Positions 25,307 to 39,400 of a DNA stretch of 64,000 nucleotides are shown here, piece by piece. Under the pieces are notes generated by a model. It was not told the DNA's origin and made no database searches. It saw nothing but the letters and a program-made list of their open reading frames with translations. This stretch comes from Drosophila miranda (taxonomy: Eukaryota > Arthropoda > Insecta > Diptera > Drosophilidae). Where the stretch lies: contig NC_046675.1 in assembly GCF_003369915.1 (NCBI RefSeq), forward strand, positions 23,622,001-23,686,000, written 5' to 3'. The position numbers and the translations under genes were made by a program. Each line of letters opens with the position of its first letter. Positions within the stretch are counted from its first letter, which is position 1.

Positions 25307-28300
25307 CAACCAGCTTTGCCGCTTGATATGGTCGGAAAAGGGCAGCCAAGCTCAAAGAACAGCTCCAGCAACAATCATAACGGCCAAAACAGAATCTCCC
25401 AAAAAGCGTAAGAAGCGCAGCACGGTTAATGGTCCATGAAGCTTAAGGAGCACCAACACCAGCACCACCCCTCCCCAATCCCAATCCACAACGACAACAA
25501 CAACGGCACTTTTTTCACTTTTCTCGCATCTATCAGATACAAATGGGTCTGGTATGGCTGCGCCACCTGCACCTGCAGGGGGACCATGTGGCACTGATGC
25601 AGCCAGTCGATCTCAATGACTGGGCTCACTGTGTGCGGCGGGGGGCTCTGGTTCTCCCCTCTCCTCCCCTCCACTGATATCTGTTGACTGGTGTTTTTTA
25701 ATTGAATTTTCCTCTACTTTGTGCAGCGGCGGCGGCCACATTTATTTTGGTTTTGGATGCACGTGCACTCGGAGCAGGAGACGGCCCGAAGCGGTCACCG
25801 TTTAAGCCGCTTTAAGCACTGCTTAATTGTCATCAGATTGGTGGGGTTTACTGTTTTTTGGGTTGAGGATTTCTGTGCCCATTCCCGTTGTGGCAAGCCC
25901 CAGCGTGGCAAATTAATCAATTTGCAGCGGATCACACACAGAAGGGAGTCGCTTTCAGATGGGATTGGGTTCACCTCCGGCTCTGGGTCCGGGCTCTGGG
26001 CTCTGGGGTCTGGTCTCTGGCTCTGCTCCCATTGCATACGGGTATCGCCTGCTCTCATTTGGCGCTCTTTTGCATATCGGCGGGTGTCGGCCGTGTCTCT
26101 TTCCGTGTCACTTTGCAATCAGTTTGTCATTAACCAGAATGAGGCCCGGGCCAAAGCCAAACTCTGCTCGTGTACAAGTATCTGCCAGATACACTCTGAT
26201 GGAAAAAGAAATTCTGCAGCAGCTGTTGCCGTGGCTCCTGCTCCTGCGGTAGCCCGATGCGTGGATAGCATTGGATGGCAGCAGCACTCGGATCTTAAGT
26301 AATCCATAACTCACTTGATCTCAGATTAAAAAATTTCTTTTTCTCTCTCTCGATTCGGGTGAAATTACTTAGTTCTCTAGAAATGTTAGATGTATTATTT
26401 TTTTGAGCAGAGAAGGAAGCATTTCCAAACCAATAATCATAAAGAGACTGTCGTTTTAAGTCAGCTTTTCACACTAGGAAAATTCGAAACTAGTTCCCAA
26501 AAGATTTAAGTGGATCAGGACCTGGGGACAGATGAAGATGCCATCAGCAAAAAGAAGGCACAGTATTAACACAGTATTATATGTAATAGACACCTATCCG
26601 GAGAGCCAACTGCAATGCCAGTATATTTCAGCACGATCATAGTATAGGGATTCTCTTCCCAGATGTGCACAGATCTGATTCGGGTCCGGAAGGACACTCA
26701 TCCATGAGTTGCTGGATCATCCTTGCCAACTATTCCCGAGCACTACCAAATCTGTGATTAGATGCAAAAGTGTTTATTTGGAATACAATCTTTTTAAATT
26801 GTTTTCACTTTGTTTTGTATTTGTTTTTACTGTAATTTTGTCGGGGGTTTTCTAAACTGCATCAATCTTTAAGTCGAATTTTTAATATTTCCAACTAAAC
26901 TGTGGCTAATTGGCTTAATATTTCTTGTCGAACATCGAGGGTATTCCCGTAACTATTGTTAGATTTATATTCATCCAATTTTATACAAAGTTAAGAAACA
27001 GAAAGACCACCGGAACATACACACTTGCTCATATCTTAAGATCGATAGATCAGGTTTTAAAGAAGTTTTTGTGACCTACTATATCTTTTCTTTCCAGTTT
27101 CTGATGTATTCCCATTGATTGATGTTCGTTTTGGTAAGTCCTTTCATAAGGTTCGCGTGGAAATATTTCTTTTGTGTAATTTTTCTAAAAATATTTGTAG
27201 GAACTCCCAACGAGTTCGTCGCTTAAGTCTTTTGATTTTCAAGAGAGGTTTTACATTTGTAAATGGAAAAGCTTCACCTCACATTGCTTTTCTTTCATCA
27301 GTCTCTCTCTCCTATAAGCAACACATGAAACCTGTCCCCCGGACTACTCCCCCAAAATCATTTTGAATTCCCATTAATTTCGTGCATTATGTTGCATATG
27401 TCATGGCTGTCAAAATCAAATGCTGTGAAGGCGATGCAGAAGGAGCCGCAGAAGATGAACTCGACTCAAATTTTTCACTGTTCACCTTTAACCACGGCCA
27501 CAGCAGAAATCTTTTGCCAAAATTTAACGCCTGTCAGGCAGTTGTCAGGCAGAAATATGAGGGGCAGCGGAAGGGAAACAGGAAAATGGTGAAATGGTGA
27601 AATGGGAGAGAAGAATGCAGCGAATTGGCCGGCTCGGCTGTGGTTGTGCCACACGAAATTAACCCAATTATGAGAGGCGCAACATAATCAAAGTGGACAA
27701 AGGATGCCATCCTATCCTGCCCCATTCCCAGGCCGACTCCACAGAAATCCTCCTGCCACACCGGCTACTCCTGCCCCTTCTACTACCGCTTGCCACTCGG
27801 CAATAAGAAGCAAACCACAAATTGGGTCACGTGCTGGGATCGGACAATGATTTAATACTCTTTCCGCGAGTGAATATGAGTTTTGAAACGCATTTGACAT
27901 TTTATAGAGTGTATTTAAATATATTCCTGAGCAGTATCAACAGTCGAATCAATTTAGATGAAGTTCTGAACACATTCATTGCTGAAATGAGTATATAATT
28001 TCATTATATTTCTTATCATATAGCTCCCATAGAAACGATGGTTTTTTAAGGGTATCTGAAGTATCCGATGCCACTGGCAGCCGCCGCTCTTTGTTGTTTT
28101 GTATTCGTGATACGAGGCGCTGCCAGAGGCTGGGCTGTGAGTGCGTAAGATCTTTACCCCGTGCCTTTGCCTTGCCTCACCTTCCCCTCTCCTATGACAA
28201 GTGCAATGGGCTTGTCTTCTTCATCCGCGCCTTCTCTCCTCTGAACTCGTCGCATCTCTCTACGTTTCTCCCGGGTATCTTCTGTTCTTCGCGTCGCGCC

Positions 28301-28537
28301 CATAAATTAAATGCACAAACAAGTTTCGCATCGCATTTGGAAGATAAACTAAAAAAAGGGGGACAACAACAACAAAAACTGTCCGAGGGGAAGGGGAGGA
28401 AAGGAGTGGAAGAAAGTACGGTGGTGGCTAAGAGGGGGGGGGCCAGTCAGTGTAGTTGCTTTCGCATATAATTCAGCTTTGGGCTACATAATTAATTCCG
28501 CCAAGCGGCGGCTTCGGCGACGGCGGCCCAACTTTTT

Positions 28538-28603
28538 ATGTGGATCCCCAATGAGGAGAAGGCCTACCAGGAGGCGGAGGAAAGGCAGTTGCGGGACCAG
28601 AAG
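28538..28603 (+). CDS. candidate orphan coding exon (22 codons)
   Basis: The frame starts at ATG 28538 and reads MWIPNEEKAYQEAEERQLRD followed by QK, using codons preferred in fly genes (GAG, AAG, GCC, CAG). It runs exactly to AAG|GTACGTG, a good 5' splice site in phase 0. The open frame extends 36 bases upstream of the ATG to a TAA near 28493-28495. The peptide is highly charged, as in a coiled-coil start. I cannot identify it and found no continuing exon downstream. It could be a first coding exon of an unrecognised plus-strand gene, or chance. Confidence 0.3.
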
Positions 28604-31600
28604 GTACGTGATATGGGCCAACAGGTTTCGGTTAAATTTTTGGTCAGTCGAAGCGACGCACTTGTTGCCATCGCCATCGCCCAAAAAAGAAGAAAACAAT
28701 TTCATATGCGTCTCGTTTTGTCGTTTCGTGGGTTTTCTGTAGTGGGGATCCAGCCCCAATCCCAGAGCCGGCATGAAAGTAAGACCATATGCCTTGCGGG
28801 ACCGAATCTCTTGATACCCTTGGCTGCTACAAAAGCATGTACTCATATTGTGTAGTGATCCAATTTGGATGCTTTTTGCTAGAAACAAAAGCGGTGGTGA
28901 TCCGATCTGTATTCCTCCGATTCATCGACTATACCATGAATACTATACCAAATCTGTGTGGATGCTTTATTCCATTCGTTGCAAACAGCTTCTCAAAACC
29001 ATGACACCCTCTGTAGGCGCATAAACACCAAAAAATCCGAGCCCAGACCCGGTCAGCGATTCCACTTGATTTGATTTTGGTATGCACCATGAACCGTTAT
29101 TCAAAATATTCGAAAAACGTTTTAAGCCGCGTTTCTGCTGAGTGTTTGTATGGGTGTTTGCTCGCTTGTGAGTGTGTGAGTGCAAGTGCGTGGCTCTTTC
29201 ATGTGGCAGCGCCGCTGCAGTGTACAATGGTACCGATTTGGCTGCACATCCACATCCTGCTTCCCGATGGCGTTGTCTACAGTTTTGGGACTGTCATTTT
29301 CGGGCACTATAATGAGTCAGTGCCGGGCGCACGTTTATGTTCATGGCTCATTTAATTTTTAATGAATAATTCGATGTTACCATCATTCGCACACACAAAA
29401 TACAAATACAAATATATATTAATGACATAGAACCACTATTTAGTAAAAATATTATTATCATAGGAGGGAAAGCCCCAGACGACGACTACCCAAAACTTCT
29501 CTATATCATAGAAATATTATTATGGAAGTTGCAGCATATAAATTCGTCTTATATTATAATATCCACTTGCGAAACCCCTTTTCAATAGCTTAGTTCAATA
29601 ATACTTTACTGGAAGGTATAGTATTGGTATAGTATTCACCTCTAATTTTCCTCTAAGAACACATGGCTTTCGGACACAATCAATCACTCTGGTTTTTCCA
29701 AATATATTGACATTTAAATATTTGGTCTTATATGAAATTTTTGATGCATTTAACTTTAATTTGTATGTGCTGGAAAAATTTGCAAGAATGTTTACCAAAT
29801 TACACCACTGTTTTGTAAGGACCCCTGATCATTGGGGCAATAATTTTAATTAGTCAAATTATTGGCACATCTGAAAGCAATTCCCCATAAAAGTTCCCCA
29901 ATCTGAGATCGGTTTTATTTTTTTTGTAATTTCTTATAATTTTTTTCAATCATAAATATGGCAGGAGGGGGGGAAGAAAGACGATGAAAAGACGACCGCA
30001 TTGGCAAAAGAAAATGGAAATGGAAAATTGTGAGGGTTGCCTGCCGCTCAGACTGCGACTGGGCCTGCGAGTAGACCAGGCCAAGTGTGGAAACTAGTTA
30101 ATGCCGGTATAATAATTGTTATTGTTACTATCGTGGCTGTTGTTGCCGTTGCCGCTGGCATGGTAATGAGCAGCAGCAGCAGCGCAGCCAAGAAACAGAA
30201 ACAGAGTCTGATTATCGTGAGTAAGCATGATTATGCTTATGAGCAGAGAGTAAAAGTGACTGACGGAGTGAGTGTGTTCAAAGAATGCCTTGAGTGTCTG
30301 AGTGTTTTGAATGTAGGCCAAGTCTATTATGCGGTATGCGGCTATTGGTGGATTGTCTGCCATGTCTAGAGCCCCACACACTGCAAAGCCCGGCTTCAAG
30401 TGGGGGAAATATCAAGAAAATTGTCGGAAAAATAGTTTAACGTTAAGCATATGAGATATTGCTCTAGAGATAACCTGAAAGCAATGGTTAGGCTTTCGTG
30501 CTTTAAGGAATACAGATGGAAGCTTAACGGAAGTTTGAAATTCAATAATTATTTTGCTTAAAAGACTTTCCTTAATTAAATTAAAATGATTCAAAGAATT
30601 AGGCCTACAAAATGTCAGTTTTACTTGGGGCAGTTTATTTAGGAAGTTTCTATGATATATAATAAACATCGACTATCGACTGCTGCCATGGCCTTGTCTT
30701 GGAGCAAAGTCCTACTTTAAAGATTTATTCCTTTAACAATCTCCTGCCTCTTGATTTCGCGGTTTTCATGGCAATTATAGATTGATCTCGTGCACTAGGT
30801 ACTTTCTTGGGTCTGAACCAGTAGGGTGACTCCGTTCCAATCGATTAATGTTCAGATATTTTTCTGTAGAGTGAAAGGCATTTATACAAAACATGTTCTG
30901 CTGTTTCCATTCACCCAATATTCAGATATAAATCTCTGTAAATTTTCAATTTATGTTATGTGATGCTGTGAGGCAATATCACAGAAGACATCGTTTTAAA
31001 GCATGTGAACACTTTTTATGTAGATGTTTTGTTGCTGGATATATTGAATGGATACTATTAAAACATGTAATGGCCTTCCCATATAATATAAAGATCGTTT
31101 ACATATAATTTTAATCTTCAGATCATTTCCTTCTAAAAAAAAATAAATTCTAACATATGAACATTAAGTATACGGTTTTCAAATACAAAAATAGTGAAAT
31201 TAAATAGAATTCATATTGATATTAATATAAATGTACTAAAAAGTTATTTTAATACAGCACATTTGTAATCTAAATATAAAATACTGTAAAATAAATATTT
31301 TATATTAAATTTGTAGGAAATATATTTTATTTAAATATGATTTATAATTAGTTTAAATATTATATTTATTTAGATCAAATATTCTCAATATATTTTAATA
31401 ATGTAAGGGAAAACACTTAAATTTGAATATTTCCACTCTCGGCTGCAGGTCTTTTTTCCCTGGGTGTACTCTCTGTGTCTCTTTCTGGCTCCCATTAGAT
31501 GCTGAATTCTTGTAAGTCACCCAGCTAATCACATCCTTTGCTTTCACTTGCTGCACAGCAACCACAAATAAAGAAAAAAACAACGCTAACCGGGAGACTC

Positions 31601-33206
31601 CTCTACGAAAAAATGTTCCCATCCCAGCGAAAAAAGAAAAAAGTATCCAAAGACACCCGCACTTTGACTTGAACCTGCTGCCCGGTCCGGTCCGGTCCGG
31701 GCCGGGCCAGACCTAGCCACAGACACAAGAAGATATTCGTGCGCGGAGACGATGAAGACCCACAAAATGTCATTAGCTAACATAACAAGGGGGAGGGGGG
31801 TGGAGAGTTGACAGGGCGGGGACAGAGGCATGTGGCAAGTGGCAAGTGGCGTTGGAGTCTGCGGACTTCCTTGTACAATTTGGTCAAGTTTAGTGACGCA
31901 TACAGGTCCGGCTCGGGCTCGGGCTCTGGCGAGTCATTCATGGCAGGTTTGCCACTTGCTGTGGTCTGGCCTCCTCTGCTGTCTCCCTCTCTCACAGTCT
32001 GTGTCTCTCTCTCTCTCTCTCTCTGTCTTTCTGTGTGCACTGCCAATTATGGTGTCCTCTTTTAGATTCGCTACGTTGCCTGCCTCCGACTATCTCCCTC
32101 CAGCTCCATCCATCGCGCTCCATGGCTTGTTGTCTGTCTCTATCGTTGGCTCTAGCGTCGCTTGTCATATTTGTCTGCCTCGCGTTTGTTGCCTGAGTCT
32201 TTCGTCTTTTTGTGCCTCTCCCTCCTCCACTCTTTCTCTGGTTCCCCTCTCCTTCTATCGGTTTTCTTCTGCCGCTTCTTTTGTGTTTGTGGTGTGCTTT
32301 TTTGCCTTCGTTCGTTTGCCAAGTGGGTCACTTGCGATTTCATGACCGACTTCTTGCCTTTGCACACATTTCTTTCTCTCTTTCGTTTATTCATTCTTTC
32401 TTTCCTTTTGTGTGTTGGCTTCTTTCTCCTCTTTCTGCCTTCACCGCTTCTTCTACCACTTCTTGCTTAGCTTTTGTTGTTTTCTTATGCTATTTGTGTT
32501 TGGTCAAAGAATTGCTTTCTTTATGCTTCCATTTATATCTATTAAAGAGTTTTATTGTTATACATTAATTTACTTTTTGGTATAGTCCGATATGCAAACT
32601 ATAAAAATAGAAATACAATAAACAAATCAATTAATTAACGAGATAATTTTCACTAAAAATAAGCATAAACAACAAGTACAAGTGCTGTGTATATATATAC
32701 GTATATTTGCTGAATATCGACAAGAAGATACCTGTTAAATATTATTTGTATTAATATATTACATTTTATTAAAAATATAACGCAACAGCTATCGATTGTT
32801 ATTAAAATCAGAGCCCAAATTCAGGAAGATTCCTATCACTAATATATATATTTTATGGGTCTCAAATCCAATCAAACCCTCTGCAAAGGTACAACAAAAT
32901 TAATTAACACCTTATAAATATATTGGTGAATTTTTAAGCCCAGAAAAGAAGACGTTCTTCATCTTTAGCTATGCGAAAGTGACAGTTAAAGCCAGGCTCA
33001 AATGTTATTCCAGTCTTCAGATTTTCTTTTGCCTTTTTCGTCATCTACTCCGCCATTCTGCTGGCATATTCATGCTTCAATTGCCACAAAGAGAGGCAGA
33101 CCTGTACATGCTCGTGTGTATATAAAGTAATATATCAATTTGGCCAATTAGGCTTCCCCCTGGGCCATGACCAATACATTGTTATTATCCCCCATCACAG
33201 ACCCTG

Positions 33207-33262
33207 CACTCCACTCCATTCCACTCCACTCCATTCCATTCCACTCCATTCCACTCCCATCC
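33207..33262. repeat. (ACTCC/ATTCC)n pentamer array
   Basis: About ten degenerate pentamers, similar in type to the ATTCC runs near 11635-11655 and the ACTCC runs near 34375-34400. Confidence 0.8.
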
Positions 33263-33390
33263 AACCATCCCCTTTTTCTTAGTCGTACGTGATTTACCGT
33301 ACAAATATAACTCACAATTAAATTTAAACAAAATTATTATCCCCAATGTTTGTCCATAACTGTTCCTTCCCTCTTACACGATTCTCTGCA

Positions 33391-33395
<5 letters not shown>

Positions 33396-33434
<39 letters not shown>
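33396..33434. repeat. (CT)n microsatellite
   Basis: About 18 CT dinucleotides, the longest such run in the window. Confidence 0.9.
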
Positions 33435-33437
<3 letters not shown>

Positions 33438-36400
33438 CTCTTTACTCTTTCTCATCTTTATGGTCATTTCTCTCCATTGACCACAAAATTGAATTTAATT
33501 GCCGTATCTCAACTGCTGTTTTCGGGGCATTTTGTTCGTTTTTTACGACTTTGCTGAAATTGTTGCTCAATTCTATAATTATTTATGCATTCTGTGACTG
33601 CCAAGGCGGTTAACATGTCTCGTTAAATCTTTATTGAATATTAAAAGTGGGCATGACCTGAGCCTGAGGAGGGGGGAAACAGATTGTGTGTGACAGAATT
33701 TTGGGGTTCGTTCTGTCGATTCTTCTCATTCAGCTTTTTATGCGATGCTAATTGCTGGGGCACGTAATACTTCAACACGTTCTGTAATAGGGTGGGGCAG
33801 GTTGGTGGGGAGAGGGAAGAAGTCGAAACGGTTTCAATGCACTCAACTTTTAAATAGATCCATTGAGACATGAGACATCAAGGCATGACCTGGAGTGTCG
33901 AATATATTCATCCGCATAAAGAGACATTAAAGATGGTGTGGGGGATGGATACAGATACAGTATCTGTAACTTCCCCCTTGTAGCTGATGCCTCCGCAGCT
34001 CTTTTTCCCTCCTTCCTTTGTATGTAGTTCACTGCCAACTATTGAAAGTCTACTCCAGTTCCAGTTCCAGTCCAGTCCAGGCAAGAAACCATCAAGCAAC
34101 AAGTTGAGCTAATAATGCATATAATAAGCAATGTTTGTTAAGTAGCCGCCACAACAACAACAACAACAACAACTAGAAAAACGACTACAACTATAACAAA
34201 TAATAACCAACAATCAGGCAACAGCACAAGAGAGCCGAGCCACACGACACGGGGGAAAAAGCTAAGAATCTGTGACAGCCGCCTCAGCGCTCTAAACGAC
34301 AATCATCATTTGAGCGGAGTGCTTCAGGTGGTGGTACATCAACGCTGCAATCAAAAACGATTAACAAGATCGCACCACTCCACTCCACTCCACCTTGCCA
34401 CTCCACTCCGCAAGTCCACTGCGGTGTGGTGCTCCACTCTCCGCCAACTGAACCACCACCTGACCCACTTGGCAGCCTGTGACAGATGTGTGTCAACTGC
34501 ACGGCGAAGTTGGAGAATTTTACAAGTTGTTAAGTGTTTTTGATATAAAAAACTAGGAACAGCCTCAGCCCCCCAGTCAACCCCATCTCGATCTCGAGCT
34601 GCAGCTCCTGCTGCTGCTGCTACAGCTCTGACTTGGCTTCAGTTTCCACTCAATAAAGCTGGCCGGGCCGACTCGTACCCGACATGTGCAACAAGTTTAG
34701 CAACTGTCGGTGGCTGATGATGATTCCAGCTCCAAGTACAGCTCCAAGTCCAGCTCCGACTCCGGTTTGAAATCCGGGTGCAGGAGCAACTTTACTCAGC
34801 TAGAAAACAAAATGTAGTGCAACATTTGGCTTGTGGTTTTGTTGGCTTTTGGGGTGTCTGTCTGCGGCACAGCCCCTCCCACCCGGCCATAACTTACGCA
34901 CTTTGGCAACCAACCCGTTTGGTGTCTCCTCAATGGGAGCAAGCCAAGTCCAGACGAGCCAAGCGTAACTTGGAGCAGCCAAAAAGAGGCTACAGACGGC
35001 TCAAAAAAATACTCGTAAAAATAAAAAACCGAACCAAAGAAACCAAATTTTTTTTTAATTACCAATCATAAAGTGCGGCCGTCCAAAATAGTTTTTGGAA
35101 CAGAACCAAAAGTTTAATAAGCATGACACATGGCCCAAACCAAGATACACTCGTACTCCTCCTCGAGCCGAATCTCGGGTTCAATTACGGTAATACACCC
35201 GCCTGGTACTCTCTGGTAATAGCCTCTCCAGAAGCGCCACGCCTCCACACTCCAAGCCACGGAACAGTCATGCACGGGTGCGAGGAACCCCAAGCATAAT
35301 AATTTGGCTTTTCTTTCTAATTATGCTATCTGATGTACCAGATGTTTAGGGCATATAAAACAGATTTGGAAGAATGTATTTTTAAAGAGGAGAATATTAA
35401 AAAAAGTGTGGAAAAACAAGAAATTTTAGAACGCAAAAGAATACTGTACAAAAAAGTATTCTTTAAAAGAAATCCTTTCCAAAACCACCTAATAATCCTG
35501 TTATTCCGATTATGAACCTCTACTTAAACCCTTTTGGAAGTATAAACTCTCATAGAAAACTCGAAACCTTTTGGTTCTGTCTGTCCGCCACTCTCTCTTT
35601 CTCTTCTCTTTTCCGACCATATTTTGGGGCTCCACTCCATGAGCAACTTTTATTTAAGTGCTTACCTTTTTGTGCACTGTACTACCCTAAAAAGTTCCAC
35701 CAAAAGATTCCCATTTCAATGGGCCAACAACAAGAAAAACATACACTAACGACGTGATTCTTTTGCATTGTCTGCGAGTCACCCTTTCCGTCTGCTTTTG
35801 GACGAAAGTGTGCTCGTAATTAGCCCTTTTTGTTGACTTTTTTTGGGGCCAGCTATGCACAAAATTAGCAACTATTACGCTTCTATTATTGCTGGGGATT
35901 TTGACTTTTAGCTGATGTGAAAGTAACAGTTTTTCTTCTTTCATATTTTGTTGTATGTTTGTTTAAATATTTTTCCATTCTGCTGTCTGCCTTTGAAAAC
36001 TCTCTCGTTTGGGGGTAGCATAATTGCAGTCATTATGCTGAGTACGGATTCACGTGGAAATCTGTTTTGTCTACAAATATTTATGCAATTTTAATTGTTG
36101 ATTATATTTGGTATAACTAATGACTGTACTGTTCTGCAAGGAATAAAGAAATTACAACTATGTTTCTACCTCAGTTTGTCGCCTAAGTCTTTTGATTAGA
36201 TGCAGCTTTTCATTGATAGAAATAGAAATATGGTTCAAGGACACAATATATATAATATTTAAGTAATAATATAATATAATATAATATTTAAGTTTTAGCG
36301 GTGACTAAAATCTTTAAATTTATCCATACATCCATTTCCATTCCCAAGAAATTCTTGTTATCATAAAGCCGTTTCTTTATTAAAGATACCTTCGTATCTC

Positions 36401-39400
36401 AACAGAATATTCCCATTCCAGATGTCCAAAGGAGAGAGATAGAGAGAGAGAACATTTCATTCATTGACTGGAGGTTATGTAACATAAGTTTATTTCCATT
36501 TAAGTGAAGGCTATCCGCCCACGTGGCCACAGCCTCCTCCACACATGTGCTTGAGTCGTGTGCCTGGACAAAAGGGATAATGGTCCCGCCCCCGCCCCTA
36601 GCCCAGTCATGTATTACATAACAATTGCAGAAATTCCCTTTTGTCCCTTTTGTTAGGGGATATTACAGCAATTGAAGGAAATATTACATCATTTGAAGGT
36701 CATTCGTGAATGAAGATTGAAGATTGATCTAAGGATTTATTTTTCGACATATTCCAAAAGGGGTTTACACCAGAAGATTCGACACGGTGTGTATTCGTTG
36801 AGAAAATAAGGTCAATCTTCTGTCACTCTGCTTCGTGCTCCGGTCTGTGTCTGTGTCACATGCAAAACATTGCCGCATGATTTACGACTCTTCAGGGGCA
36901 AGACCAAGAGTAACAGAAAGAGCCAGAGCTGCAGCAGCAGCAGGGTCTGAGGCAGGGGCAGCAATAGCAATGCGGATGCAACATTTGTCGTCGGGCCGTC
37001 TTTTGTCATGGCCATAAAATTTCTGCCGCCGCTGCCGATGCTGTCGCTGACTGTTGGCCATTTTCCACTTAAAGTCCGCCATAAAATTGTAAATTTCACC
37101 GTTCTCCGTCCTTTGACATTGTGTATCTGCCTCTATTGCCACCAATAGCTTCCAAACCCAAGACTCGTACACAGGTATGGGTCCAGGAATGATGCAAAAA
37201 TGGGTGTTTGCTTAATGACATCCTGCGAGGGAAAGGGTTCTGAATGCTTTTACTATTCCCATGGAACTATAAAATCAGCCAACTCTTTCGCCGGATCTTT
37301 TCTGGCCATCGTGGGCCGCTGAGCTCATGCGTGAATAAATAAAGCAGGCAGAGAGAGGAGAAAAAATTGGGTCAGGGCACACCTCTTTGTAGCCAACGGC
37401 TGACGGAATCTACACCCGAAATACTCGTACCGTCTGGCCATCTCATACGTATAACTCATAACAAGGAACGCCCACGGCAAACAGAATGATTTTGTTGTCT
37501 TGTATCATTATTTTTTCACAAATCGACACTTAAGTTTGCCCAACGGAATGAATGATTTACACAAAGAATGTAACCAGAATTTTTTAACCAAAATTAAATA
37601 GAATCAATAAAGATTCTGTAGCTTAGAATACCTCTGCAGATGTAATGAATTTATATTCAAAAGTACTAAGGTCTTAGATGTTGGAAATCATTCCAAATGT
37701 ATTAGATTTTCAATTGAAAGAGGCATCAAAAATCAAAGTAAATTCATATGTAGAGCCATAGAATCTCACTTTATTGCTTTTGAACCATTCTGATCAGGAT
37801 TTCATTTTTTTAAGAATATTTTTACTGGTACTATAAGATCTGCTTTTGCATTCCCGATCTGATGGTATTCCTTTGTTCCGAAGATTGAAATGTCTTGGAA
37901 AAGACTTTCACATCAGTTGCTTAATCTTCCGAGATCATTTCCGATGTCCATTCTATAGACCTCATTCCTCTTTATCTTCCGCTTAAGTCGTTCTTTCGCT
38001 TTACAATGTTTACAATAAATTCAACAAAGGGGTATACAAATATTTGCCATTAAGAGCCGAATGCGCTGCGTGGCTTTTTCTACCTTTCTTCTGCCAAAAA
38101 ATGCAAAAAAGCACGGTTGACATATTCAGGTTAAAGAGATGCGACTTAAGCCCACTTTTGATCTCATTTGCTTTGCAAAGAATCATTATCATCATCAGCA
38201 GAGGCAGAGGCAGAAGCAGAAGCAGACGCGGCTACAGCAGAAACAACTAAGACATTCTGATTCACTTTCATGCGCCGAACAATCTCCGATTGTTCAGGCT
38301 AAGGCTAAACGGCTAAATAACCGTCAGCGGCAGCAAAAGTGGCCAAAAGGAAATGCAACAACACCAACATCGTTGTTGGAATGGTATGACCACAACAACA
38401 GAGCCGCGACTTTGGATGGAATGGAGATTTTATTTGCTTAACCAACGCTGTGAATATTTAATTTGCGCACTCACACAGACTCGCAGATACTCTCACACAC
38501 ACACACACAGCACACACACACCGTTAAGCTTTAACGACACTAGTGACCCAGATTTTCGGGGCAGGCTTAAGCTTAAAAGCTTCAGCGTACAACGCTAATA
38601 AGAACAGCAATGCCGCCGCCATTACCCACACAAACACAAACACACACTCACTCACACATACAGATACTAAAACATTATTGGTGTTGTTTTTGTTGTGCGT
38701 GCTGAGGAAAGATACTCACTAATTAACCCAAAGCCAAAGCCCAGAGCCCAGAGCCCAGAGCCCAAAGCCAAAAGAATCAACCAAAAACTCATTTGCAAAT
38801 TGTGTCTCAGAGAGTGGGAGAGAGACGAAAACTTTGAAAAGCAAAGCCAAGATGAGAGCGAGGGAGATGGGGAGCTTGGCAGCCGGGGCGTTGGGGCGTT
38901 GGGATATGAAAGACGGAGGAGACTTTCTTATGGAGGAGGCAGCGACGAGTGTGAGTCGCTGGCGAAAGAGCAAGCGTAAGCCCCCAAAAGAGAGGCAATA
39001 CCCGAATATAAATTATGCTTAGGAAACCCCCAAAAAAAATGCTATTGTATACACGTATAGAAGCTGGTCACCTCCAAAATGACATCATATGGGAGGGAGG
39101 TCTGATCGTAGAGAAGGAGAATGTAGAGAAAGGTCTAGACTCCAGAGGTATTCCTGACCACATAATCGTACATCGTAGGTAGAATAGAAGAAACTAGTTA
39201 TTATTTGTCTAGATTTTACTTTTCTTAGAACTAATGGGAGTTGAGAACTCAAGAACTTTGAGAAAATAATTGTATAATATTACATAGAACTATGTACATA
39301 TGTATACAGCCTAATTATAGCCACATGTCTACAATATTCAGTGAATTGTTAAGTCTAATTTTGAGTTAAGATCGATCCCTGCGGATTTCCACGTTAAGAT

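Larger units (their letters stand above)
16770..28460. other. non-coding DNA, no gene recognised
   Basis: AT-rich and pyrimidine-rich DNA with microsatellites: GCACTG hexamers about 20833-20860, ACAGAT hexamers about 25242-25306, and CTCTGG-type repeats about 25975-26022. Palindromic motifs occur at 19.73-20.3 kb and GGGTAT-type hairpins at 20.6 and 24.2 kb. Overlapping frames of about 190 codons on the minus strand at 23.4-24.0 kb are rich in Leu/Ser/Phe/Pro from CT-rich DNA and show no protein-like pattern. Confidence 0.55.

Noticed and set aside
31777..32568. Frames up to 171 codons on the plus strand
   Set aside because: Caused by CT microsatellite-rich DNA; low complexity and no domain.
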